Shown here: piece by piece, positions 1 to 13,400 of the stretch
How the letters are laid out: every line of letters begins with the position of its first letter
Position numbering within the stretch: the first letter of the stretch is position 1
DNA from: Nepenthes gracilis
Lineage: Eukaryota > Streptophyta > Magnoliopsida > Caryophyllales > Nepenthaceae
Assembly: GCA_033239525.1 (NCBI GenBank)
Contig: BSYO01000024.1
Span: 15,371,268-15,435,267, forward strand
Reading direction: 5' to 3'
DNA length: 64,000 bases
The notes under the pieces: generated by a model
Seen by the model: only the letters and a program-made list of their open reading frames with translations
Database searches by the model: none
What the model was told of the DNA's origin: nothing
Made by a program: the position numbers and the translations under genes

Positions 1-1410
1 CAACAAAAGTCATTCTTTTAAATATTACTGTTACCAGTACCAACTATCATCATCACCACCACCACCACCACCATGATGATGATATTTTGCAAGGTAAAGT
101 TAGGGGGAAAAAGAATCGAACCTCATGCTTTTTATCCAAGGGCCTCAATTTCAAGCATTTCAGCAAAGAACTCATAACCAGAAAAAAAAAAAAAAAACAC
201 TATAATTATCATAATCATCGTCAAACAAATATTGAGCAGCTGTTTGTCGTGGTGGTGAAGAAAGAAGGCTTGGAGGAGGAGGATGCATAGCATTGGTTGA
301 ATACCACCAGGTTCCATGAGTCAAATATATGATAAAGAGGAAAAGAGAGGTAATCCTAGATTGGTGTTGTGAGGATATTACCAAGTACACTTGATTCAAG
401 CACAGAAGTCAAAGCAATACAATTGGCCTAAATTGATCACAGATGGCATGGTTATCAGATTGGGGGTATAGTATGTATCGACCAATAGGCAAAAAGATAG
501 AAGGGGAGAAAAAAAGAAGAAGAATTAGAGACGACAAGTGGGAGGGAGAAGAGACATACAAGAGGAGAGGGAAAAAAAGCAAGGGGAAGATAGAGGCAAT
601 TAGACAACAAGCATACTTATTATATTATTCATCTATAGTTACTAAAATAATAAATTTTAAAAATATATATATATAAAGATACCCTATTTCTAAATTAATT
701 AAGAAACAAATATAATTATTTAACTAAATATGACCAAAAATAAGGAAAAAATGAAAAAAATATAACCTTTATAGATAATTTCCTAGAGACTACTAAAACT
801 ATATAATTTCATAAACCTAAGCTATGACAAACTATAGAAGCAAAAATAAATCAATAAATTAAATCTCCGGAATGCCCTCATAAGAAAGTTTCAAATTTTA
901 CATGTGAATACCGTTGATAATTGCATTCCGTACCCAGTAAATTTTTACGTGGTAATCCACTAACCATAAAGTGCACCATGCAAAGCTATAAATCTTGCCA
1001 AAACCAGGATTTTAGTAGGGAAAGTGTATGGGTTTTGTCCACGCATTTGAGGAGAGCATGGCATAGGTTACATCAGCAGCATAGTGGCTGGTTCTCACAA
1101 ATTGGCCCAAAGCAGCCAACAACCACACTACAAGTATAGATGTGAACCCCACATGACCATAGATCTGACTCTATTGCATTCAGCTTGCACAAGGACTTTT
1201 AAATTATTGTAAGCTTTTCTTTCAGATATACTTTCCAATTGTCAGTCAAACTTGCATTTTTCAGGTGCTATCACATTGGGGGTCTTTTGAGTGACGAGGT
1301 AAATATAGGAGAAGAATGCAAAGTAGAACAGATATATGCATGCATTAGTGTTACTACAGATACAATTAACAATGACAACTTGAGGAACATGGAAATGAGT
1401 GAAGAACAAC
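1..1410. other. Intron or 3' region of the JMJ21-like gene; no exon recognised
   Basis: This AT-rich stretch lies downstream of exon 8 on the gene's strand. I searched the minus strand for the kinase-like C-terminal part expected after exon 8 and found nothing convincing. It is most simply a further intron. Short reading frames here are low-complexity (runs of His, Lys or Arg). Confidence 0.5.
44..85. repeat. Compound trinucleotide microsatellite (ATC / ACC / ATG)
   Basis: Four or so CATs are followed by eight or nine CAC/ACC triplets and then ATG repeats. The two ends are complementary, so the stretch could fold on itself. Confidence 0.85.
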
Positions 1411-4400
1411 CTTCCATATTAAGTCTCTTATTGCTGATTTCCCCACCCAGAGCTTCCATAACCAATCTCTCAGTTCTCTTGGTCCAATGCAATTGCCTGA
1501 GCTCCAGACAGAGTTGTAATGATCTTTCTCTTCATCCAAAAATCTTGATAAGAGGTTTATTTCGTAAGGAAGTTCAGAATTCCACAGATCACAACATTTA
1601 GCAACACCATTTAAAGTGTTTTGACGATTTTGACCCTTCCCAAATTGATACATTCTTAGTCTCTCTCCGTTCCTCTGCAGTTTGGCAGGGCTCAAACCAT
1701 CATCAAAGCATACACTCTTCTCCATATTAGTGAAAGTTTGATTTTCAAGAGCAAGTAATCCAGCACGACACACTCCTTTATGACAGTATCCAGGAGCCAT
1801 ATCCAAACATACAAATTCAAAATTTTTTGAATTTACAAAATTTTGTGTAACCGCAATGGTAGTTTCGAGATTTAGCACACAATGCCACCACCCACTTGGA
1901 ACAAATATTGTCTCACCAGGTAATTGAGTGCACTCTATTGGTTTGTCTTCATCAGAAAGGAGGGGATAATAATCAAGCCACCACTGCGAGCAATGAAAAT
2001 GATAATATATATAACTAGCTCTTATGGATGCTATAACAATTAAGAGCTGAATTATAAACAACTATTGACTCATCAACACTTCAGTACCTGCAAAGATGAT
2101 GGGGCTTCAATATTGACATCAGCATCTTCTTTATTTACATGTACTGTAACACCTAAGGGTACTCTACCTGGAGGATACAATGCCCACCTGCACTGGCAGA
2201 TAGTTTAGGTGTAATTTTCTATAAACCAGCTACTCAGTTACACTTTATCCATACTTACTAGTGAATAAATATTCAAAAATATACTGTTACAAAAGAAAAA
2301 TGAACAGCACACCAGTAATGAAAATTGGCCTTGCTATCTATAGCTAGTCTGTAACCAAAACTAATAGCAATAATACACAAGAGGATTCCTAGTACTATAT
2401 GGGTAAACAAAAACCCCTAGAGACTAGAGCTGAATGCTTTGGGCTGTGTCCCTTTAAATCCTTTTGCAAATAATTCTAAGATAGTCATAGTTTAAATCAA
2501 AGGATTTAATAACTCACACTGCATATAATATATATGCAGTTCAATCCCAAAACTTCAGACCTTCCAAAAGTTAAAATATCAAATGACCCACTCGTTCATT
2601 TCAAGAGCTACAAGAAATGTGACCATGAAATTTAGCATCTGCAACAAAATAACCTTCAATTTAATGATTAGATGTTTGTAAATATTGCTTATTTAACAAA
2701 AAGATTCCACTTGCAATATATTCATACCAACTCAACCCAAATCAAACTAAGCTTTTCCCCATTAAGTGGTGATGGGTCCACACACGATATGGGCCAATCT
2801 AGTCACAGCAAGGGACAATTCGGTAGGTAGCCCATTAGCCAATAAAGCTCATCACAAAAGCGAAGCACAGAAGCTGACCAAACAGCCTGTCTGCTACATA
2901 TAGGCCCGTAAGGGACCAACAGCTCAACCTTAGGGGATAGCCTCTGCAACTCCACCAATTGCAACAAAATCAACCTTCCACCTCAGTGATAGCAGCTTGG
3001 TAGCGCAAAAAATTCCGGCGCAACAGGTCTCAACCAATGGAGTTGGTGGTCAACCATGAGGAATTGCCATGGCCGCTGACCAACAGCAGCGCAGCCAACC
3101 CACGAGAGGGGAGACCTGGCCCTTGTCGGCCACCACCAGCCATGGTCACATCAATACCACAAGACGACATTTGACACGATGGCTCCCATCAACGCCCAGC
3201 AGCCGGCAAAACCGGAGGGACACCCGTCATCAATTTTGGCGCCAAAGCCTTCCCCGCGAAGCATTATAAATTCTCTCACTGTCCACAGGATGAGGGAAAA
3301 AAAACTTAGTGGAAATACCGCGCACAAGCAAGACTCAAAGAGCAAAGAGAGAACCAGGCTCTCTTTCCTAGAGTAGTTTTTCTCTCCTATAGTGAGCCAC
3401 TCTCTATCGAGATCAACCCGAGTGAGTCACCGACCGCATGCAATCAGAAAGGAGTTCAGTCCTCCTTTCTCTTCAAGCCACCCCACATTAGGCGCACCTA
3501 CAGGAGCCAGTCCTTCTCTCACACCCCCACTCACGTGCAATTCTGCATTGTCTAGCATCCTCCTTATATCTTTCCATTTTTCTAGAAATATTTTTGACTT
3601 GAATATTGGAGGATAAACCGAGTGGGTTCTGCCAATACTTTGACCTCCTGTTTATGGTTTGTGATGCGCAAGTTCCAAGTTAGTAGCGAAAGAAACTAGA
3701 CCAGATACAATTCAACTCGCAGCGGAAGATCGGGTGATTCCCTAATCCGTACGACAATCCAAAAACTAGGGATGCATCATTGGCACTGTTTGTGGGAACG
3801 ACGTAAAAGTCCAACCACCTCACTCCTAATAGCAAAAATAGTCAACACGAAAGTGCATACCAGTGTGCCGCCTAGGGACAACACCACCCAAGGTAACAAC
3901 CCCTCCGTGAGTAGCCACGTAGGTAAGCATCCCAAGATTGATGTTCACACGTTGGCAGCCCAGATGGAAGACATTTTTAGAATGCTCCAAAGGATCAGCA
4001 ATCGACTGGATGCACAGTAACAAAGAGCTCCCGCCTCCTATGGCACAAGCGTTGGCTTCCAAAAGGAAGTGCTCAAGACCGAAGCCCCCGACAGAGAAGA
4101 CCCCACGGCCCGACGACGCTAGGGCCCAGGAGGCCTCAAGTAGCAAGGCCTAGACACGGCTGGAGGGATGCTCGAGCCAAAGGACACGAGATGAGAGCCC
4201 CAAGTGGCGGAACCCTCGATACTCCCATAGTGACCAGAGATCCTCAGCACAAGGCGAAGCCTCCTACAGCGTGAGGCCACCATGAGCTGGAAGTTGCACA
4301 GCCGCACACTCCTCTCCAAACCACTCGGAGTTGAGGACTTTCTTCAACGTGAAGTGGGTTGCCTCCACTTCCCGTATGGAGGAGAAGGTGGAAAAGATAT

Positions 4401-7400
4401 GGTAACATGTCTTCAGAGGGGATGTCGGAGGAAGGGTTGGAGACCTGAGGAGGTCGCCCTCAGCGATGGAGATCCGCACACAACTACTCCCCCACAAGTT
4501 CAAGATGCCAGCCCTTGAATCGCAAAATGAGAGCACTAACCTGATGGACCATCTGGACCACTTTCGCACGTTGCTGAGCTTCTAGGGATTAGGCAAGGCA
4601 GCCATGTGCCAGTGCTTTCCTTTGATGCTCAAAAAAAATGCTCGCCTTTGGTTCTATGGCCTCGAGCTGAACTCTATCCGAACTTTTTGGAACTTGCCAA
4701 CTACTTCCCATCACAATTCGCCACCAACCAAAGGGAGGTGAAGCAATCATGGCACCTGGTCCAGCTTCGGTCAGCGACGAGACGAAAGCTTGAAGCATTT
4801 TCTAGCCTGCCTCATCGGCGAGGCACGAAGGATATCTGGGCTCACAGACCAAGTGAAGCTTAGCGCTTTCATCACCACCTTAGAGCCTGGAGACTTCTTC
4901 AAGTACTTGGCCCATCAAAATCCTCAAACTTTTCGGGAAGCTAAGGCCATCGCCTGGGCTTACATTGCGGCCGAAGAGGCCAATGAAGCGAAACGCCCAG
5001 AGCACGCAAACCGGCCACCGGAAAAGCCGACAAATGAGAAGAAGAGGAACGGGGACGACTACCTTCCCTGAGCGCCGCATAAGCAGTTATGGGTGGAATC
5101 AAGGCTTCGGAAGGAGTTTTGACTGCAGGATTTGACCCCCCTGACTAATATGCGCACAAATATCTTGATACAGATTCGGGATGAGAAGTTATTGAATGGC
5201 CCAAGGCGCCAAGGAACCCAGAGGTTGAAGACCAAACCAAATACTATCATTACCACCGATCTCTGGGTCATGGAACTAAAGACTGCCAGACCTTACAAAA
5301 AGAGATCAAAAACCTGATCCACTGGGGATATTTGAAGAGATTCCCGTAGAACCCACGACAGGCTCCCGTAGCCACAGAGGAAGACACGCAAGAGTAGCCC
5401 AGGAACTGGGTGGCGGCCAAGATTATCAACATGATAGTAACTAGGCCGATGAAGGGCAACGCCCCGGACTGCCCAGAGAGCACTGCCAACAGCAAGAAGC
5501 CAAGGGTAGGGGTTAGGACCAATGTCATTAGTTTTAGCAACAACAATATGACACATGTAATAACCCCTCATTCTGACCCCTTGGTTGTATTTGCCCTCCT
5601 TTCAAACAGTACCATAGACTACCAGTTTAAACGAGTTTTTATCGATAATAAAAGCTCTCGTAACTTACTATATCTTGATACTTTCTTTAAGTTTGGACTA
5701 AAAAGAGCCCGATGGAGGCCCACTGAGGGACCATTATACAGCCTAGACAATGAGCCAGTGACCGTACAAGAAGCTATTCAACTGGAAGTGAAGCTAGGGA
5801 CATACCCACGCATGGCCTCCCGAATGCTTACGTTCTTGATCGTCGATCTCCCGTCTGTCTACAACGTAATATTGGGACAGCCTTGTCTAACCGCTTTCGG
5901 GGTAGTGATGTCGCTTTCGGGGTAACGATGTCGATCCTGCACTTACAGATGAAATTCTTGACACCTTGTGACATAGGAGAAGTTGTGGCAGATCAAGTGA
6001 TGGGCCGGATGTGCTACCTGTCCCAAGTTGCACCGGCGAACCCAGCCTAGCTGATTGAGGACCTTGATTTTCGAGACAAGGCTACCCTCCAGCAGGCTCA
6101 ATCAAGAGAGTTAACTAATGAGATCTCTTTGGACCCCATGAGTCAGAAAAGTGCGTACACATCAGGAGATCCTTTTCAGGACCTGCCCGCGACTAGCTAA
6201 TCACTTTCCTCAAGTAGAACGTTGATATCTTCGAATGGACTTCCACCGACATGCCGGAGATACCAACCGGAGTAATGGTCCACAAGTTAGGCATTGATCC
6301 CAATCATAAGCCTATTCGGCAGAAGCGTAGGAACCACTCAATCGAGAAACTAATCATCATCTGCAAGAAAGTGAAAAAGCTGCTCGATGCGGGATTTATC
6401 AGAGAGGTCCAATACCCCGACGATTGTCAAACGTTGTCCTCGTCAAAAAGAACGGGAAGTGGCGAATGTGCATAGACTTCACAAACGTAAACAAGGTGTG
6501 CTTGAAGGACAGCTTCCTACTGCCAACGATCGACCAATTGGTGGACTCCACTATCAATCACGAGCTGCTAAGCTTCATAGACGCTTACTCGGGGTACAAT
6601 CAGATCAGGATGTGTCCGGAGGACAAGGAGCACACCTCCTTTATAACGGACTAGGAAACCTACTGCTATAAAGTCATACCTTTCGGTCTTAAGAACATTG
6701 GAGAAACCTATCAACGGCTGGTAAACAAAGTGTTCGAAGCTCAGATCGGCAGAAGCATAGAGGTGTACGTGGATGACATGTTCGTCAAAAGTAAAGCCAC
6801 CAATGATCACATTCACGATCTGAGTGAGACTTTCGAGGTCCTCCGAGTGCACCAAATGAAGCTCAACCCTGTCAAGTGTATCTTCGGGGTGACCTCTGGG
6901 AAGTTCCTTGATTTCATAGTGTCTCAGTGTGAAATCGAGGCTAACCTCGAGAAGATAAAGGCCATTGTCAATATGAGTCCTCCTAGGACCGTGAAGGAGG
7001 TCCAAAAGCTCACCGGGAGGCTCGCTACCTTCTCTCGATTCCTGGTAAAATCGGCGGAAAAATACTTACTGTTCTTCAAAGCATTGAGGGGAACCAAGGC
7101 AACTGGATTCCAATAGACAACAGAGTGTGATACCGCATTCCAGAAGCTTAAGAAATACCTCTCCCATCCTCCTCTCCTGACCTCACCTCAGCAGAGCGAA
7201 GAGCTGTTTCTGTATCTGGCAGTTTCAAGCACAACGCTTAGCTCGGTCCTAATCCGGCAACATTCTGACATGCAACGACCAGTGTACTACGTTAGCAAGG
7301 TCTTGACCGATAACAAGAGCCGCTACACGCATGCCGAAAGGATAGCATTAGCCCTAGTATACTCCACCCGAAAGCTGAGGCCTTACTTCCTGGTGTACTA

Positions 7401-10400
7401 GATCGTCATCCTGACGGACCAACCCTTGAAGGGGATATTGGAAGCCGGACACTTCTAGGCAATTGGTCAAATGGGCTATAAAGCTGGACGAGTTCGATGT
7501 GGAGTTCTGGCCACGACCGGCCATGAAGGGTCAGGCCCTCACGGACTTTATAGTCGAGACGACAACCCCGGTTCCTGACGGTCCCGACCATGCCGGAGAT
7601 ATCGGTAAGCTGGATGTTCCAACGTGAATCCTAAACGTCGAAGGTTCATCGACGTAAGTAGGCAGCAGAGAGGGCGTGGTTCTAAGAACCCCGAATAGGT
7701 GGGAGATCAAGTATTCTGTCATCCTTGGGTTTCCGGCCACTAATAACGTTGCCGAGTACGAGGCGCTCATCGTTGGGCTTTGGCTCACCAAGGAATGCTC
7801 GACCACGTCGTTTACCATCCACAGCGACTTTGAGCTAGTTGTCAGCTAAATCTGAGGGATTTTCGAGGCATCCAATCCACAGCTCGCAAAGTATCTTGCC
7901 AGGGCAAGGGGGCTGATCTGGGCGTTAGACCAAGTCAAGGTAGTCCACGTCCCCAAGGAAGAGCATTGGAAGGTCGACCAACTAGTGAGGGCAGCGGCGA
8001 CCGGTAGCCTGGAGCAATACTCTAAGGACATGCGGGAAGTCCTAGCAGTCCCGAGCGTCGACGACCCCAAGGGCGAGGTGCTGTAAGTAGCCAACGGCGA
8101 CAATTGGATGACCATATACTGAAAGTACTTGACCGACAACACCTTGCCTGAGAACCCGAACGAGGCAAAATGTGTGAGAAAAATAGCGGGTTGGTACATC
8201 CTCATAGACGAAAAACTATACCGTCGGGGTACTCGGTCCCTTATATGAGGTGCCTAATGCTAGAAGAGGCCGATTATACGTTAAGTGAGGTACACCTCAG
8301 AGTTTGCGACTCGCACATAGGGGCAAGAACTTAGCCTTCAAAGTAATTAAACAAGGCTTCTTCGGGGCCTCGATGAAGCATGATGCCATGGGGTTTGTAA
8401 AGAAGTGCAAAAGCTACTAACTCCACGGGAACGTGCTACACTAGCCACAGATGGAGTTGCAAACTCTCCAGACATCCTGGCCATTCGCACAATGGGAGTT
8501 CGACATTCTCAGCCGACTACCCATGGCTTCTGGACAAAGGAAATTCATTGTCGTGGGCATTGACTATTTCACCAAGTGGGTAGAGGCGTCTCTACTAGCA
8601 CGGATGACTAAACAAAATGCAAGAGAGTTTGTCCGCCAGATCATCATTTGTCGTATCAGGATTCCTGAGGTCATAGTGACCGACAGCAGATCCCAATTTA
8701 CTGGTAAACGATTCTTCAAGTATTGCACAAGTCTACGGATAAAACTGATTCACATCTCAGTTGCCTACCCACAAGCCAACGGGCAGGTAGAAATGAAGAA
8801 CCGAATGCTACTCCACGGATTGAAGACCAAGCTGGGGGACACTGGGAGTTCATTGGTCGACAAATTGCCTTCATCCTATGATCATACGGAACCACCCTCA
8901 GAGAGCCAACCCGTGAAATGCCCTTTAACTTATGCTGCAGAACAGAGGTAGTCGTCCCAATGGAAGTTGGTTTGCCCAGCCTGCAAGTTGAGAGCTTCGA
9001 CCCCCTCAGCAACCCTCGGAGGCTTAGGAAGCACCTCAATCTGCTTGAGGAAGTCCGAGACACAGCGCATCTTCGGACTGCAGCATACTAGTAGCAGATC
9101 GCACGGTATTATAATAAAATGGTAAAAACCCGTCAATTCGAGGTGGGGGACCTTGTCCTACGGAGCGTAGAGGCAATCGGCAAAATTGCCAATAGGAACA
9201 AGCTCTCTCAAATGGGAGGGACCATTCCTTGTCTTGGCAATTTTCCAAAATGCTGCGTACAAGTTACGCACACAAGGTGGCAAGCTCATCCCAAGGAAAT
9301 GGAACACCACCCACCTCAAAAAGTACTACCAATGAGACCCAGACGAGCCCAAGTAAGAACCTCATACATCATTCCGAATGCTTGTAACTGTATCACATTT
9401 TTAATCAATAAAATTGTTGTTTATTCATATGTGCTTGCCAATGTGATCACATGCATGTTTGTCATTGTACCAAAAGTGACCCAGACTGCTCCTAGGTCAG
9501 GAAGGATTTATCCTGGCCTGCTTTGCGACCCATTGGCGATCGAAGAACCTCGGCCCCAAGTTGAGTGACCTATTAACCGGCCGAACATTAAACCTTGGTT
9601 TTGCACCAAGCGGCCCAGTGAAAGCCAAAAATCAGGCTTGGACGCTCTTGGAACTCTCAACCAAGGGGCCTACAAATCCTTAGAGGGCTTCTACAGTGGG
9701 TATGCAACGACCTCCCGGTGATGGAGAGAGCACCCTCAGTCAACGACAGTCGGCAGACTAGGACCAGACGTGTATGGGCAATGACATCCTGGGACAAGAC
9801 CGAGCTATAATATGACAATGTGCGGATGATGACCTATGACTGTACTAGAGTTCGACTTCTGCGATCATGAAACCCAACTAGCCCTAACAAGGCTGACCCC
9901 TAGGCATGCGACGACATCCTACTTACAAGATATAGCACCCCACAGGATGAGGGTGCCACAACATTCCCCTCCAAAGGGAATGAGCGCCACTGTGCCTCAA
10001 ACGAACCCGGCGATGATAGTTGCAACGCTTAGCTAGACGAAGAAAGAATAAGCAATTCTACATGGAAGTCTGAGCAATCAGACACAAAGATCATAACAAT
10101 CAAACTGGTTTCGTTAAAATCTATCATAAATATATAAGCAGGCCATCCCCCCCGCCCAAAAAAAAGGAGATCTAATGGGTTGGAGAAGTCTGGCTCTACG
10201 GCAGGTCACCTCCCTGTCGGGGAGATGAAGGCTCGACCATCCCCGCAGGAGGAAAAAACAAGTCCAACCTCTGGGTAGCGCTGGTGTTCGCCGGGTGAAG
10301 CAGAGAGATTGGAAAGTCCAGGGCTACCAACAGCATGATTCATCGGCAGAGGCCAATGCCGTCCAAATATTTACCCTCCAGCACTTTCCTAAGGTCTGCT

Positions 10401-13400
10401 GTCGGAATGGAGGCCCTCGACTGATCCTCAAGTTGAAGGCAGTGCCCGCAGAGAAGATGATACCGCTCCTGTGAGTCACAGAGTGACCCCTCGAGGGAAG
10501 CAATCCTCTCCCAATCCGCTCGCAATTCGCCCTCCGGGGCCTCGACCGGCTCTACCATAGCTTCGTGCTCCGATGCACTAACGTGCCCTCGAGCCAAGAA
10601 ACCAATGTCCACCGAAAGCAGGAGAGCCCTCTCCTAAACCTGCTGGCAGCAAACACGTTAGAAGAATGAAGGCTAAAGCAGAGAAGGAACAAAGGGATAC
10701 TAAATGAGTACCTCAGCGAAGGAAAGCCCCTCGGGGGGAGGATATCTCGGGTCAGCCTCGGGTAACTCCTCCAACTGCTCAGCTCTAGCAGATACAACAA
10801 CTTTTGATTCTAGGAGCTCGAGGGCCGGCGCCACGATTTCTTCCGCAACGCGGCAGCAGCCATCGAGTCTCGGGCCATCAACTTCGAAGGGTCTAAAGGA
10901 TGCAGTTCGATAATCTCGCCTATTCCTAGGGAAGGCGTAGTAACAGTGACTATCTCCCCCTAAGGAAGCTCCCCCATGATCTCGACTGCTTCTGAAGGAG
11001 GCATGCCAGCAACAGCGGTCTCCACAGAAAGAGGCTCCTACTCAGGGCCCTTGATGACCAACATAACCTTGACTGTGCCATCAGCTGTGGTGGCATCCTT
11101 TGCCGCACGGATAGGAGACTAAGACCTTCCAGTGCCAACACCCGACATCGACCTGGGAGAGGCCTCTGATGTCACCTCTGCTATGGCTTCCACTGTCAGC
11201 TAGCTGGATTCTCCGCCTGCTGCTCACCCTGCAAAATTCCAGTGACGACAGGGAAACCATACTGCGCCTGCTCCAGCTTAGGAATCAACTCAACTCCGGC
11301 ATCGATGGCTGCGGATCCAGGTTCCGGTGCAAGAGTTACCGTGGCCACGGCGCTTGCAACTCCCCCTGAACTAGACACTTAGCTCGAGGTGTAAACACAA
11401 ATAAGAGGCTTTCCCCTCGACATGCTCCCAAACTACCAAACCTGCTGCAGTACAGCCTCGTCCTCTCTTGACGAAGAAATAGACTCCAAGGATAAGCCGT
11501 CAGAGGAGTAATGCCGCTTTGACGGCGGACCCAAGGGCTCTCAAATTAATAGCGCCCCTAGCCTCCTCAAACCAGCAGATGACTCCACAAGAGCTAGTTC
11601 CCTCGCAGCCATAGCAAAGGCATCCAAAGTCAACCAGTACCCTCTCTCACGGAAAGTGCTGGCATTGGCCAGGATTAGATCCACCAGAGGTTTTTCCTAG
11701 GCTTCTCATTTGCCTCCAGGGACCTAGTAATGCTAACTCGCACCTCCCCCCACTCGTTTAAGATAGTCTAGTAGGAAGGGGTCGCTAGGTAAAAGAAACG
11801 GTTCTTCCAATACTTGATCGAAATGGGATTCACCTCTTTGAAGTTAAAACCAGAGCAGGGAGACAAGGAAATCCAGTTATCCTTATGTGAGAATGTGAAG
11901 ATTGCCCTCACAGACATAATGGTAAAACTGCAACCATGGCAGCAGGAGAAGACGCAGAGGGTCACTAGGTACCTTACGGCGTTGGGCATGAGCCTCGTCA
12001 CCGGCACCCCCAGGGCTGAGAGGATCGTATACAAGTCCGCCAGCACTGGAAAGCAAAGTCCACCCACAAATGGACCTCATAGATGGTGATGGAGCCTTCC
12101 AAAGGGAAATAGGCCTGGCCGTCTTCACCAAGCAGCAGGAACACCAAACTCCCTAGGACCCTAAACGAGAAAAGCAGTGACTGAACATCCTCGATGGTGA
12201 GTATCGATCGAATCCTCTTGATATCATCATTGGCCATAATCGGAAGGGAAAAAAGAAGGGAATTCGTGGAAAAAAGCACGAAGGTCAAATGGGCACTTGG
12301 CTTAAATAAGTGAAGACCCAGAGACGGAAATGACGTTCCAGGGAAGCCAAAAGACCTCCCTCATGATGGTAGCAACGCGTGTCAGCACCACAAGGCTCCA
12401 AGACACGCCCCTTCCCATAGCCACTCGAGATGTACCTAACGCCTTGAAATCCCACATGCCAGTATTAGCGACGGTCTGTCAAACTATCCCGTAAACAATA
12501 AATGCGACACGCAGACTCCAGAAGAGCCAACGCCGTCAGCCGAAGCGGCTATCATGATGGTGTACGGCCTTGTCGGGAGGCCAATGGCCTATAGGCATAC
12601 CCATCGTCATGCGACGTGACTCGGGAAAGGAAGCAGATCACATGTGACTGAGGTCAGCTCAACGACATTCTGCCTAACTAGCCTATCGGCCAAGCATCGG
12701 GGATGGCAAATCGAGAGGCCAGTCATTGGATAATAGAGTCGCCGGAAGCGTGACCCGGCGAACGTCAAATGCAAAATCACGCATGACAGTACGAAGACGT
12801 CCCAATCATAAAGCAACAACATAGAGATAAAAGGACAAGACAATGGAAATGCAAGAGGCAAGAAAATACACCGTGGTTCTATTCATTGAATTCTTTTATA
12901 AGGTATAAGGCTTACAACAGCAAAAGTACATAGAAGAAAAAGATAAACGAAGGAAAAACTGGCGGCGATCGCCTAGAAACAGGTCCTAGGGAGACACGTG
13001 CAGGGAGGATAGTCGTAGGTCAAACATCATGCAGACCATGCCTACCTAAACATGGAACATGCCCGACCCGAAGCCAAGCACTATGGGATGCCATTAGGAA
13101 GCGCTTATCTATAGGAGAAACAAAACACCACCACTAGAGAAACTTCCCACCCAAGAACTCCTCTAGCAAGTTCGACGATGAACCCGCCAGAGAGAGGTCA
13201 AGACAAGGCCACTTCCGCCGATCAAAAAAGATCGCGGAAGACGCCTGCCCGAGGGGATCCCTTCGGAAGGGGATGTTCGAAGCCGGATGGAGGAGGAAAT
13301 AAAGAAGGGACCCTACCACCAAATTGCCAAGCGTGGTGGCCTGAGAATAGCCGGAATAAGGTCCAGGTGGCACGAGAATAGCCGGAACAAGGACAGCACT

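Noticed and set aside
1239..1601. 120-codon plus-strand frame opposite the JMJ21-like exon 8
   Set aside because: It overlaps the recognised exon on the other strand and shows no domain. It is a shadow frame.
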